This document shows, in pieces, positions 32,498-41,724 of a stretch of 64,000 bases of DNA. The stretch comes from Xanthomonas chitinilytica (GTDB lineage: Bacteria; Pseudomonadota; Gammaproteobacteria; Xanthomonadales; Xanthomonadaceae). A program made the translations under genes and the position numbers. The notes under the pieces are model-generated. The model did not search any database, had not been told where the DNA came from, and saw only the letters and a program-made list of their open reading frames with translations. How positions within the stretch are numbered: the stretch's first letter is position 1; every line of letters begins with the position of its first letter. Location of the stretch: contig NZ_JAPCHY010000003.1 in NCBI RefSeq assembly GCF_026107455.2, positions 186,001-250,000 of the forward strand. Reading direction: 5' to 3'.

Positions 32498-34717
32498 TCA
32501 GTGGGCTGTCAGCGCGGCCTGCTGCAGGAAGCGCAGGCAGGCGTCCTGTTCCAGCGCCGGGGCAACCAGGTGGCCCTGGATCTCGTCGCAGCCGTTCTCG
32601 TGCAGGAACGCCAGCTGTCCATGGCTCTCCACGCCCTCGGCCACCACCTTGAGCGACAGCGAATGGCCCATGGCGATGATGGCGCTGGTGATCGCTTCGT
32701 CGTCCGGGTCCAGGGTCAGGTCGCGGACGAACTCGCGGTCGATCTTCAGCGTGGTCAGCGGCAGCCGCTTCAGGTAGGCCAGCGAGGAATAGCCGGTGCC
32801 GAAGTCGTCGATCGCCAGGCCCACGCCCTGGTCGCGGCAGGCGCGCAGGATGGCGGCGTTGGCGGCGACATTGCCCATCACCGCGCTTTCGGTCAGTTCC
32901 AGCTCCAGCTGGCCGGGGCGCACGCCGGTCTGGCCGAGGATGCGTGCCAGCAGGTCGGGCAGGTCGCCGCGCTGGAGCTGGATGGCCGAGACGTTGACCG
33001 ACATGCACAGGTCTTCCTGTCCCTGCTCGCGCCAGTCGCGCAGGGTGGCGCAGGCCTGGCGCAGCACCCATTCGCCGATCTCCAGGATCAGCCCGGTCTC
33101 CTCGGCCAGCGGAATGAACTGCGAGGGCGAGACCAGGCCGAATTCGGCACTGTGCCAGCGCACCAGCGCTTCGACCCCGACCACGCGGCGGTCGATCAGC
33201 GAGTAGCGCGGCTGGTAGACCAGCTTCAGCTCGCGGTCGAACGGGATCTTGCGCAGGGTGCTGGCCAGGGTGGCACGGTGGCGGGTCTGCTCGTCCATGC
33301 GCGCCGAGTACACCTGGTAGGTACTGCGGCCGGCGGCCTTGGCCTGGTACATGGCGGTGTCGGCGTGCTTGAGCAGTTCGCTGGGCACCAGCGCGTGCTG
33401 CGGGTACAGGCTGATGCCGATGGACGGCGACATCGCCACCTCGCGGCGCTCGTCCAGCTGCAGCGGCGGCTCGAAGGCGGCCAGCACCTGCCGCGCGACT
33501 TCTTCGGCCTGGGCCTGCGAAGCGATGTCCTCCAGGATCACGGTGAACTCGTCGCCGCTGAGCCGGGCCACGGTGTGCTGCGGCCCGACCGCCTGCTGCA
33601 CCCGCTCGGCGGCGGCGCGCAGCACCCGGTCGCCCATCGGATGGCCGAGCGAATCGTTGATGTCCTTGAAGCGGTCCAGGTCCAGGAACAGCACCGCCAC
33701 CAGCCGCTCCTCGCGCCGCGCGCGGACGATGGCACGGGCCAGCCGCTCGGAGGCGAGCGCGCGGTTGGGCAGGCTGGTCAGGGTGTCGTAGTTGGCCAGG
33801 TAGCGCAGTTCCTGCTCGGCGCGCTTCTGTTCGGTGATGTCTTCCAGCACCACCACGTGGAAGCTGCGGCGGCCGTCGATGTCGCGCACCAGGTTGTGGC
33901 GCACGTGGCACAGGATCTCCCGGCCGTCCTTGCGGCGCTTCCAGGTATCGCCGTTCCAGTGCCCGCTCTGGCGCAGGGCCTGCAGCAGCTGCGCGCGCTG
34001 GGCGGGGGTGTCGGGGCTGTGGTCGAGCATGTGCAGCGGCTGTCCCACCACCTCCGGCTCGCCATAGCCGGTGATGCGGCTGAATGCGGGATTGACCGAG
34101 ACGAAGCGGAGGTTGCGGTCCAGTACCGCCACCGCCTCGTTCATGCTGTGCAGCACCTCGCTGGCGATGCGGCGCTCGGCATCGGCGCGGCGGTGGGCGG
34201 AAATGTCGCGCGCGGTGCCGGCCACCCGCAACGGGCGCCCGTCCGGATCGCGCTCGACCACCCGCCCGCGGACCCGCACCCACAGCCACTGGCCGTTGCC
34301 GTCCAGGTCCATCCGGTGCTCGGACAGGAACACCGCGGCGCGGCCTTCGACATGATCGTTCAGGCGGCGCAGCACCTGCGGCAGGTCGCTGCGGTGGATC
34401 TTCGGGCCGCTGCCGTCGCGCATGACCATGGTGATCTCGGCCGAGGCCGGGGCCAGTTCGTCGGCACGCATCCAGTGCAGCCGGCGCTGCTGCAGGTCGT
34501 AGTCCCAGAATTGTTCGCCCGAGGCCCACAGTGCCAGCTTCAGGTGCTGGTCGCGATGGCGCAGCTTGTGGTTGTGCTGCTGCAGCTGGCGCAACCGCCG
34601 GCGCAGCCCCAGTGCCAGGATGGCGGCGGCGATGGCTGCCGCGGCGAGCACGGCCGCGATGATCCAGCCTGCCAGCGCAACGGTATGCGGGGTGACCGAT
34701 GCGGAGGCGATCGGCAT
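32498..34717 (-). CDS. membrane PAS-PAS-GGDEF-EAL c-di-GMP enzyme
   Basis: A 739-residue protein. One membrane helix lies at residues ~13-38, followed by two PAS domains (~60-175 and ~180-298), a GGDEF domain (~303-470) with SGDEF at 387-391, and an EAL domain (~485-735) with EAL at 516-518 and DDFGTGYSSL later. The catalytic residues of both halves look present, so cyclase and phosphodiesterase activity are both possible. No RxxD inhibitory site is seen before SGDEF. A start at 34795 would add 26 residues; neither has a good ribosome-binding site. With the PilZ gene at 38.9 kb it points to local c-di-GMP signalling. Confidence 0.92.
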   Translation of the reverse strand: MPIASASVTPHTVALAGWIIAAVLAAAAIAAAILALGLRRRLRQLQQHNHKLRHRDQHLKLALWASGEQFWDYDLQQRRLHWMRADELAPASAEITMVMRDGSGPKIHRSDLPQVLRRLNDHVEGRAAVFLSEHRMDLDGNGQWLWVRVRGRVVERDPDGRPLRVAGTARDISAHRRADAERRIASEVLHSMNEAVAVLDRNLRFVSVNPAFSRITGYGEPEVVGQPLHMLDHSPDTPAQRAQLLQALRQSGHWNGDTWKRRKDGREILCHVRHNLVRDIDGRRSFHVVVLEDITEQKRAEQELRYLANYDTLTSLPNRALASERLARAIVRARREERLVAVLFLDLDRFKDINDSLGHPMGDRVLRAAAERVQQAVGPQHTVARLSGDEFTVILEDIASQAQAEEVARQVLAAFEPPLQLDERREVAMSPSIGISLYPQHALVPSELLKHADTAMYQAKAAGRSTYQVYSARMDEQTRHRATLASTLRKIPFDRELKLVYQPRYSLIDRRVVGVEALVRWHSAEFGLVSPSQFIPLAEETGLILEIGEWVLRQACATLRDWREQGQEDLCMSVNVSAIQLQRGDLPDLLARILGQTGVRPGQLELELTESAVMGNVAANAAILRACRDQGVGLAIDDFGTGYSSLAYLKRLPLTTLKIDREFVRDLTLDPDDEAITSAIIAMGHSLSLKVVAEGVESHGQLAFLHENGCDEIQGHLVAPALEQDACLRFLQQAALTAH

Positions 34718-34874
34718 GGCGGATGGAGGGGCCCGAAGGTTGGAATGCCCTGAGTGTAGGCGCGGAAATCGCGCCTTCACAAGCCGGAAATCCATGCCCG
34801 GTTGCTACACTGTGGCGCTTGTGCCGTGGTCCATTCGCCGCGGCGGGTTTCCACGTTCCATGCAGGCCAGTGAC

Positions 34875-35420
34875 ATGACCGAACTTCCCGACGTCAACGA
34901 CGTAGCGCAGGCCAGCCGGGCGCTGGGCCTGGCGGCCTCCCCCGCCGAACTGCATGGTGGCCTGTGCGGCTGGTTGGCCGCCGGCGGCGCCGACATCGTG
35001 GCCTGGCCAGCCAGCGTGCTGGCCGACGACAGCCTGGCCGCGCCGGCACCGGACAGCACGCTGGACCGCCTGCGCCAGGCCAGCGTGGCGCAGCTGGAAG
35101 ACCGCGATTTCGCCTTCGAACTGCTGCTCGATGCGCCGGGCGCGTCGCTGCAGCAGCGCACCGATGCGCTGTTCGACTGGTGCCGCGCCTTCCTCGGCGG
35201 TTTCGGCATGGGCGCCGGCAAGCGCCCGGCGCTGAGCGAGGAGGGCGAGGAGGCGCTGCAGGACCTGGCGCGGCTGGCGCAGGCCTCCAGCGACCAGTTC
35301 GACAGCGGCGACGAGGACGAGGACGCGCTGGCCGAGATCGAGGAGTTCGTGCGGGTGGCGGTGCTGCTGCTGCACGGCGATTGCGTGATGGGACCGCGGC
35401 ACCGCCAGCGCCTGAACTGA
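34875..35420 (+). CDS. UPF0149 family protein (YgfB-like)
   Basis: A 181-residue protein (SPAELHGGLCGWLAAGG; DALFDWCRAFLGGFGMG; EFVRVAVLLLHGDCV) matching UPF0149/YgfB. YgfB in Pseudomonas affects beta-lactam tolerance through an antiterminator, but a general role is not known. It is followed 11 nt later by pepP, a pairing conserved in gammaproteobacteria, so the two form an operon. It is divergent from the GGDEF-EAL gene. Confidence 0.93.
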   Translation: MTELPDVNDVAQASRALGLAASPAELHGGLCGWLAAGGADIVAWPASVLADDSLAAPAPDSTLDRLRQASVAQLEDRDFAFELLLDAPGASLQQRTDALFDWCRAFLGGFGMGAGKRPALSEEGEEALQDLARLAQASSDQFDSGDEDEDALAEIEEFVRVAVLLLHGDCVMGPRHRQRLN

Positions 35421-35431
35421 GCCGCCGCTGC

Positions 35432-36757
35432 ATGAAGCAATCGACCGGTATTTCCGCGGCCGAGTACGGCCACCGCCGCCGCCAGCTGATGGAGGCGGCC
35501 GGCGACGACGCCATCCTGGTGCTGCCGGCCGCGCCCGAGCGCGTGCGCAGTCTCGATACCCATTACCCGTACCGGCAGGATTCGGACTTCTGGTACCTGA
35601 GCGGCTTCCCGGAGCCGGAAGCGGTGCTGGTACTGGTGCCCGGCCGCCGCCACGGCGAGGCGATCCTGTTCTGCCGCGAGCGCGATCCCGAGCGCGAAGC
35701 CTGGGATGGCCCGCGTGTCGGGCAGGAAGGCGCGGTCGCCCGCTACGGCATGGACGACGCCTATCCGATCGAGGACCTGGACGACATCCTGCCGGGGCTG
35801 CTGGAAGGACGTTCGCGGGTCTACTACCACTTCGGCCGCGATGCCGATTTCGACCTGAAGCTGATCGGCTGGGTCAATCGCGTGCGTTCGCAGGTGCGAC
35901 ACGGCGCGCAGCCGCCGCACGAGTTCCTGGAGCTGGGCCACCTGCTGCACGAGCAGCGGCTGTTCAAGTCGGCCGCGGAGATCGCGCTGATGCAGCGGGC
36001 GGCCGACATCAGCGTACAGGCGCACCGGGCGGCGATGCGGGCGACGCGTCCGGGCATCCACGAGTATGGGCTGCAGGCCGAGCTCGAGCGCGAGTTCCGC
36101 GCCAGCGACGCCTGGCCGGCCTACGGCAGCATCGTCGGCGCCGGCGCCAACGGCTGCGTGCTGCACTACCGCGACAACAATGCGCAGGCCCGCGATGGCG
36201 AGCTGGTGCTGATCGACGCCGGTGCCGAATACCGCGGCTACGCCAGCGACATCACCCGCACCTTCCCGGTGAATGGGCGCTTCAGCAAGGAACAGCGCGC
36301 GCTGCACGACCTGGTCGGCGCCGCACAGGCGGCGGCGCTGGCGCAGGCGCGCCCCGGCGTGCCCTACGAAGCCGGGCACCTGGCGGCGGTGGAAACCCTG
36401 ACCGAGGGCCTGCTGCGGCTGGGGCTGCTCAAGGGCACGCTGGAGCACAACCTGGTCGAGGGCCACTACCAGCGTTTCTACCGGCACAAGACCGGGCACT
36501 GGCTGGGGCTGGACGTGCACGACGTCGGCGATTACCGGCTGGCCGGCGATTCGCGCCTGCTCGAGCCGGGGATGGTGTTCACCATCGAGCCGGGACTGTA
36601 CGTGGCGCCGGACGAGCGCACGGTGGAGCCGCGCTGGCGCGGCATCGGCATCCGCACCGAGGACGACGTGCTGATCACCGGCGAGGGCCATCGGGTGCTG
36701 ACCGGCGCGCTGGAGCGCAGTGCCGACGAGATCGAGGCGTTCATGGCGGCGCGCTGA
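35432..36757 (+). CDS. pepP: Xaa-Pro aminopeptidase P
   Basis: A 441-residue M24B metallopeptidase that removes the N-terminal residue ahead of proline. The N-terminal domain has YPYRQDSDFWYLSGFPEPEAV, and the catalytic pita-bread domain has LIDAGAEYRGYASDITRTFP (two Asp ligands), HKTGHWLGLDVHDVG (His) and EPGLYV and GIRTEDDVL (two Glu). It is in an operon with UPF0149. It converges on a second M24 peptidase across a repeat element. Confidence 0.95.
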   Translation: MKQSTGISAAEYGHRRRQLMEAAGDDAILVLPAAPERVRSLDTHYPYRQDSDFWYLSGFPEPEAVLVLVPGRRHGEAILFCRERDPEREAWDGPRVGQEGAVARYGMDDAYPIEDLDDILPGLLEGRSRVYYHFGRDADFDLKLIGWVNRVRSQVRHGAQPPHEFLELGHLLHEQRLFKSAAEIALMQRAADISVQAHRAAMRATRPGIHEYGLQAELEREFRASDAWPAYGSIVGAGANGCVLHYRDNNAQARDGELVLIDAGAEYRGYASDITRTFPVNGRFSKEQRALHDLVGAAQAAALAQARPGVPYEAGHLAAVETLTEGLLRLGLLKGTLEHNLVEGHYQRFYRHKTGHWLGLDVHDVGDYRLAGDSRLLEPGMVFTIEPGLYVAPDERTVEPRWRGIGIRTEDDVLITGEGHRVLTGALERSADEIEAFMAAR

Positions 36758-37050
36758 TGCGCCTGGCATGGATTGGTGTGGCGAGGATGATTCCTGCCGT
36801 TGCCGTTGCCGTTGCCGTTGCTGTTGCTCGTGATTCTGCGTTTGCTCCCGGCTTTTGACTTCCCCTGCCGTAGAGCGAGCCGAGCACCGCAGTGGAACGA
36901 GGGGCGAAGAGGCGCACGTGTTTGAGCGAAGCGAGTTGTGCACCGCCCCTCGTTCCGCGAGGAGCGCAGGGAACCGGCGGGCGTAGCCCGCCGGATCGCG
37001 GCCGGCTGTGCTTTCTTTTTTCAACAGCCGAAGCGTTCTTCAACAGCCGA

Positions 37051-37100
37051 ATGGCTGGTCATGGCGGGTCATGGCAGGTCATGGCAGGTCATGGCAGGTC
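37051..37100. repeat. five tandem copies of a 10-mer ATGGCAGGTC
   Basis: ATGGCTGGTC, ATGGCGGGTC and three exact ATGGCAGGTC units follow one another. Just before them TTCAACAGCCGAA occurs twice with a 20-nt period (37019-37051). Confidence 0.85.
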
Positions 37101-37161
37101 AAGCACGCCCTGCCTCCGCCCCCCGTACGCTGCGTGCGTGGGGTCCATTCCGCTGCCGGGA

Positions 37162-37195
37162 TTTTTCGACACGACATCCCCGTCGCGTCGAAAAA
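37162..37195. other. AT-tipped hairpin inside the element
   Basis: TTTTTCGACACGAC and GTCGCGTCGAAAAA pair around ATCCCC with one internal mismatch pair. It reads as a hairpin with T- or A-runs on both strands. Confidence 0.55.
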
Positions 37196-37300
37196 CGACA
37201 TGCATCCATGCACGCCGCCTGTGTGGGGTCTTGTCCGCCGGCTCCGTCGCTGCGGAAGGGAACCCGAAAGTAAAAGGTCGGGAGCAAACGCAGAATCACG

Positions 37301-37342
<42 letters not shown>

Positions 37343-37396
37343 CGCAACCGCATTGCAGCCGCGGGCGGGCTGGCGACAGGCCGGCCAACAAACGAA

Positions 37397-37425
37397 AAGC
37401 CCGGCTGCATCACGCAGCCGGGCTT
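37397..37425 (-). terminator. intrinsic terminator of the prolidase gene
   Basis: AAGCCCGGCTGC and GCAGCCGGGCTT form a perfect 12-bp stem. On the minus strand it is followed by TTCG with T-rich flank (TTTTCGTTTG), 33 nt after the stop codon. Confidence 0.7.
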
Positions 37426-37458
37426 GGGGACGCATCGCAGCGACCGGGATGGAAGCGC

Positions 37459-38787
37459 TCAGCCCTGCGCCGCGAACACCGGCCGGGTGAGGTTGTCCGG
37501 CTCGCCGTCGGTGCACAGCACCTCGTCCTCGATGCGGATGCCGCCGTAGGGGCGGAAGAAATCCACGCGCTTCCAGTCGACGCTGTCGGCGTGGCCGTTC
37601 TTCTTCACTTCGTCCAGCAGCATGTCGATGAAGTACACGCCCGGTTCGATGGTCACCACCATGCCGGGTTCCAGCACCCGGGTCATGCGCAGGTAGGGAT
37701 GGCCCTCGGGGCGCTCGATGCGGCCGCCGCGGTCGGAGGCGGCGAAACCGGCCACGTCGTGCACCTGCAGGCCGATCGGATGGCCCAGGCCATGCGGGAA
37801 GAAGGCGAAGCTGACGCCGCTGGCCAGCGCCGCTTCCGGCGTGACCTTGAGCACGCCGAAATCCTTGAGGATCGCCATCAGTTGCAGGTGCGCGTCGATG
37901 TGCAGCTGTTTGTAGTCGGCGCCGGCGCGCACCGCCTGGCCCATCTTCACCTGCGCGGCGTCGACCGCGTCGATCAGCGCCTGGAATTCGCCGCCGCGGT
38001 CGGCCGCGTAGGTGCGGGTGATGTCGCTGGCATAGCCGCAGGAAGAGGCGCCGGCGTCGATCAGGAAGCTGTGCAGCGGCTGCGGTGCGCTGCGGCCCAG
38101 GTCGGTGTAGTGCAGCACCGCGGCGTGTTCGTTGAGCGCGACGATGTTGCCGTAGGGCAGTTCGTTGCTGTCCTGGCCGACGGCGCCGCAATAGGCCATG
38201 TGGATGGCGAACTCGCTGGCGCCGGCGCGGAACGCGGCCTCGGCGGCGCGGTGCCCGCGCACCGCCAGCGCCTGCGCCTGGCGCATCAGCGCGATCTCGT
38301 ACGGGGTCTTGTACGAGCGCTGGTACTCCAGGTAGTCGACCACCGCCTGCGGGTTGTTCGGCACGAATTCGCCCAGCGCGCTCTGCGGCTCGCCCAGGAT
38401 CGCGCAGCGCGCGGCCGGTTTCGGCAGCAGCGCCAGCGCTTGCTCCGGCTTGCGGATGACGTGGATGTCGAAGTGTTCGACCCACCAGCCGTTGGGCGCG
38501 TCCGGCACCACGTGCCAGTAGTCGTGCGGCTGGTAGTAGATCAGCTGCGGGCGCTGTCCCGGGGTGTACACCAGCCAGCTGTACGGCAGCCGGGTCAGCG
38601 GCAGCCAGTGCTTGAACGGCGGGCTGACCGCATAGGGGTAGTCGCGGTCGTCGAACACCTGGTAATGCAGCGTGCCGCTGGGGACGACCAGGTGGTCGAA
38701 GCCGCCGCGCGCCAGCGCTTCGTCCGCGCGCTGCCGGAGCACGCTCAGGTGGTGGGGATACAGGGCGCCGGGATCGTGCGGATTCAT
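37459..38787 (-). CDS. pepQ: Xaa-Pro dipeptidase (prolidase)
   Basis: A 442-residue M24B metallopeptidase that cleaves Xaa-Pro dipeptides. It has the bacterial prolidase N-terminus (LYPHHLSVLRQRADEALARGGFDHLVVPSG), FLIDAGASSCGYASDITRTY for the Asp ligands, FPHGLGHPIGLQVHDVAG for His, and EPGVYF and GIRIEDEVL for Glu. It differs clearly from the pepP product in the N-terminal domain. It converges with pepP, the two being separated by the repeat element. Confidence 0.93.
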   Translation of the reverse strand: MNPHDPGALYPHHLSVLRQRADEALARGGFDHLVVPSGTLHYQVFDDRDYPYAVSPPFKHWLPLTRLPYSWLVYTPGQRPQLIYYQPHDYWHVVPDAPNGWWVEHFDIHVIRKPEQALALLPKPAARCAILGEPQSALGEFVPNNPQAVVDYLEYQRSYKTPYEIALMRQAQALAVRGHRAAEAAFRAGASEFAIHMAYCGAVGQDSNELPYGNIVALNEHAAVLHYTDLGRSAPQPLHSFLIDAGASSCGYASDITRTYAADRGGEFQALIDAVDAAQVKMGQAVRAGADYKQLHIDAHLQLMAILKDFGVLKVTPEAALASGVSFAFFPHGLGHPIGLQVHDVAGFAASDRGGRIERPEGHPYLRMTRVLEPGMVVTIEPGVYFIDMLLDEVKKNGHADSVDWKRVDFFRPYGGIRIEDEVLCTDGEPDNLTRPVFAAQG

Positions 38788-38869
38788 CGCGGAGACTCGT
38801 TCGACAGTGCGGGATGCAGGCCTCGATTTTGCCGCAATCGCGCCGTCCCCGCTGTGCCGGAATCGGCGC

Positions 38870-39217
38870 TCAGGTTGCGGGAAGCACGTGTTCGATCCAG
38901 TGCCGCAGCAGTTCCCGGTGTTCGTTGCCCAGCGTCAGGAAGCGGAAGCCCGCCCACGACTGGCCGGGGGCGTGGGCCTGTTCGCTCCACAGCAGGTGCG
39001 CGCCCACGTCGATCAGCACTTCGCGGCCGTTGCGGTCCGGGACCGGAAAGCGCAGCTGGTACAGCGCGTCGTCGGTGACCGGCACCGACGCCAGCAGCAG
39101 CATGCCGCTTTCGGAGACGTTGCCGAGCCGGCCGATCGGCGCTTCGGTCATCTGGTCGAACACCGGCACTTGTGCCGGTACCGGCCGGCGCGGTGCGCGG
39201 CGGGTCTCGTTGATCAT
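38870..39217 (-). CDS. PilZ-domain c-di-GMP receptor
   Basis: A 115-residue PilZ protein. It has RRAPRR near the N-terminus and GNVSESGMLL, which match the RxxxR and (D/N)xSxxG c-di-GMP-binding motifs. It overlaps the DUF1631 gene by 4 bp (ATGA), so they are translated together. It probably relays c-di-GMP levels to the DUF1631 partner (inference). Confidence 0.9.
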   Translation of the reverse strand: MINETRRAPRRPVPAQVPVFDQMTEAPIGRLGNVSESGMLLLASVPVTDDALYQLRFPVPDRNGREVLIDVGAHLLWSEQAHAPGQSWAGFRFLTLGNEHRELLRHWIEHVLPAT

Positions 39218-41634
39218 GGGGCCTCCGGTCTGGGGCTGTTGCCGGCCAGCGAGCGCAGGGTGCGGATCGTGGCCTGCCAGGCGCGGTCGATGAGCCGCCC
39301 CTTGTCCTCGGTGACGATGCGCGCCTGGCCCTGCGCCATCAGCCGCGACAGCGCGTCCAGCGAGAGTTCGGCCACCTTCTGCCCGCGCTGGTTGACGAAC
39401 AGCGCGTGGTCGGTGATCAGGCTGTACCAGGACAGGCGCTGGCGGCGGGCGTCGCCCTGCTGGTTGGTGACGAACTCGAACCAGGTGCCGAACGGCAGCG
39501 TGCGCAGCTGCCGGTAATGCTCCTCTTCGGCCGGGCTGCGCGGCGGCGGCGGTGCCTTGTGCGGGGCGGCCGGGGCTTCCTTGTCGCCCTGTTCGCCGAG
39601 CCGGCTGCGGGCCTTGAGCTTGGCGGCCAGCTCGGTACGCGAGGTGACGTCGTCCTCGCCGCCGGGCGTGGACAGGCGGCGGGCGATCGCACCGGCTTCG
39701 TCGCGGTGGTAGCCCACCTGCAGCAGCGCTTCCTCCAGCTGGGCGCTGAAACCCGGGTCGGGGTCGCCGCCGACCGGGGCGCAGGTGATCTCGGCAATGC
39801 GCCGGGTCGCCTGCTGGCGTTGCTGCCATTCCTCGGACTGTTCGCCCTGGCGCAGCAGGGTGAGGGTGAGCACGTCGGTCCAGGCCTGCTTGAGCAGCGC
39901 CTGCACGAACTTGGGCGGCGCGGTTTCCTCGCACAGCCGGTCGATGGTGCGCGCGGACAGCTGCTTGGCCGCTTCCAGCCGTTCGCGGCCGCGCGCGGCT
40001 TCCACGTGGCGGCGCTCGGCCACTTCGGCCTTGTGCGCGGCGGTGCGGAAATGCCCCTGGATTTCCTGGTTGGCGGACTCGAACACCGCCTCGTCGCCCT
40101 GGTAGTCGGCGACGACCTTTTCCACGGCCTGGTTCAGTTTCTGCAGCAGCGCCGGGTCGGTGTCGTCGTCGCCCAGCCAGGTGGCGCCGGATTCGGCCAC
40201 CGCATTGAGCAGCTCGCGCGCCGGGTGCTGGTCGCGCACGAAGAACGCCTGGTCGTTGATCGCCGCGCGCACCACCGGCACCTGCAGCTGCACCAGCAGG
40301 TCGGCGGCGGGCGCATCGGTGCGCACCTCGCGCTGGATCTGGCTGTACAGCATGCCCAGCAGGTCGAAGGTGTCGGTGTCCTGCGGCGACAGCGTGGCCT
40401 GCGGGCCGTGGTCGGCACGCATCTGCGCCAACAGCGCGTTGTGGATGTCGGCGATGCTGCGGCGCTGTCCGCCGCCTGCCGGCGCCGCGACCTGGGTCTG
40501 CAGCTTGCCCAGCACGTCCATGACCGCGGCACCGGGCACGGTATGGGCCGGGGCGGCCGGCTGCGAAGCCGCAGCGGCCATGTCCGGCGCTTCGCCTGCC
40601 GCGGGGGCGCCTGCCGGAGCAACGCCACGTGCCGCCGAGGCACGCGCCGTGTCCAGCATCTGGTGCAGGGCGGACATGCCGGGAACGGTGCCGGGGGCCG
40701 CGCCGGCATCATGCAGGGCATTGGCCGCCGCCGCCGGGGCGTCGCCGCCACTGGCGGGAATGGCGCTACCGGTGCCTTCGGCCGCGACCGGCGTCATTTC
40801 GGCCATGACCGACCAGGAGGCGCTGGGGGCCTGACCGCTCCAGCTGGTCAGCGGGCGCCGGCTGGCGCCACGGTTGCCCGGACCGGGGGTGGCTGCCGCC
40901 GGTACCGTGGCGCGGCGCGAACCCTGGCGGGCCAGGTAGGGCAGGTAGACCAGGCCGGGAAGGACGCCTTCGTGCGCCAGCAGGATGTTGATGCGGTCGA
41001 CCAGCTCGCCGTAGCGCTCCATTACCTGGCGTTCGAATACCCGGTACAGCGTCAGCTGTGCGTCCAGCCCCAGCCCCAGCTGCTCGCCGGACTCGCGCAG
41101 TACCCGGCACAGCGCATACGGCCCGATCGGCAGCTGCTCCACTTCGTAGGCCGGTTGCGCGGCCAGCACGCCGAAGCGCTGGCCCAGCAGCTGCACGGCG
41201 GTGGCCGCGCGCGAGGCTTCGCGGCGCGCGATCTCGTGCAGGACGATGTCGCGGTCGATGTCGGTGTCTTCGACCAGGGTCAGGGTCTGGAACGGGCGCG
41301 GGTTGTCGCCGGCCAGCGGAGCTGCCGGCTGCTTCAATGCCGCCAGCGCAGCGGCCAGTGCGTCGAGGAAATGGTTGGCGAACCGTTCGCCCGACTCCTG
41401 CAGCTGGCGCATTTCCGCATACAGATCGGCCTGCCGCTGGCTGCTGTGGGCGCGCTCGGCCTGTTTGAACAGCTCGCGCTCGAACTCCACCACGGTCAGC
41501 CTGAGCGGATTGGCGAGGGTCTGCACCGCCAGCGCGTGCATGGCTTCGAGCAGCTGGCGGGGCCGGGGCGGTACCGGCGCGGCGGCCAGTGTGGCCAGCG
41601 CGGCGCTGGACGATGTTGGTGCGGACGCTGACAT
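39214..41634 (-). CDS. DUF1631 protein
   Basis: An 806-residue soluble protein matching the large DUF1631 family, with a helical N-terminal half and a low-complexity Ala/Gly/Pro linker around residues 265-385. The C-terminal third ends in FGTWFEFVTNQQGDARRQRLSWYSLITDHALFVNQRGQKVAELSLDALSRLM, a beta-rich segment that resembles a PilZ-like fold. Its function is unknown. It always seems to travel with a small PilZ gene in this lineage, so a c-di-GMP-controlled output is the best guess. Confidence 0.88.
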   Translation of the reverse strand: MSASAPTSSSAALATLAAAPVPPRPRQLLEAMHALAVQTLANPLRLTVVEFERELFKQAERAHSSQRQADLYAEMRQLQESGERFANHFLDALAAALAALKQPAAPLAGDNPRPFQTLTLVEDTDIDRDIVLHEIARREASRAATAVQLLGQRFGVLAAQPAYEVEQLPIGPYALCRVLRESGEQLGLGLDAQLTLYRVFERQVMERYGELVDRINILLAHEGVLPGLVYLPYLARQGSRRATVPAAATPGPGNRGASRRPLTSWSGQAPSASWSVMAEMTPVAAEGTGSAIPASGGDAPAAAANALHDAGAAPGTVPGMSALHQMLDTARASAARGVAPAGAPAAGEAPDMAAAASQPAAPAHTVPGAAVMDVLGKLQTQVAAPAGGGQRRSIADIHNALLAQMRADHGPQATLSPQDTDTFDLLGMLYSQIQREVRTDAPAADLLVQLQVPVVRAAINDQAFFVRDQHPARELLNAVAESGATWLGDDDTDPALLQKLNQAVEKVVADYQGDEAVFESANQEIQGHFRTAAHKAEVAERRHVEAARGRERLEAAKQLSARTIDRLCEETAPPKFVQALLKQAWTDVLTLTLLRQGEQSEEWQQRQQATRRIAEITCAPVGGDPDPGFSAQLEEALLQVGYHRDEAGAIARRLSTPGGEDDVTSRTELAAKLKARSRLGEQGDKEAPAAPHKAPPPPRSPAEEEHYRQLRTLPFGTWFEFVTNQQGDARRQRLSWYSLITDHALFVNQRGQKVAELSLDALSRLMAQGQARIVTEDKGRLIDRAWQATIRTLRSLAGNSPRPEAP

Positions 41635-41724
41635 CCGATGTGCTTTCCGGCTCCCCTGATAGGGCGGTATTTACCATTTTTACCGATGCCGCCGCCACTG
41701 CCGCGATGTCATCGGGGCCGTCGC

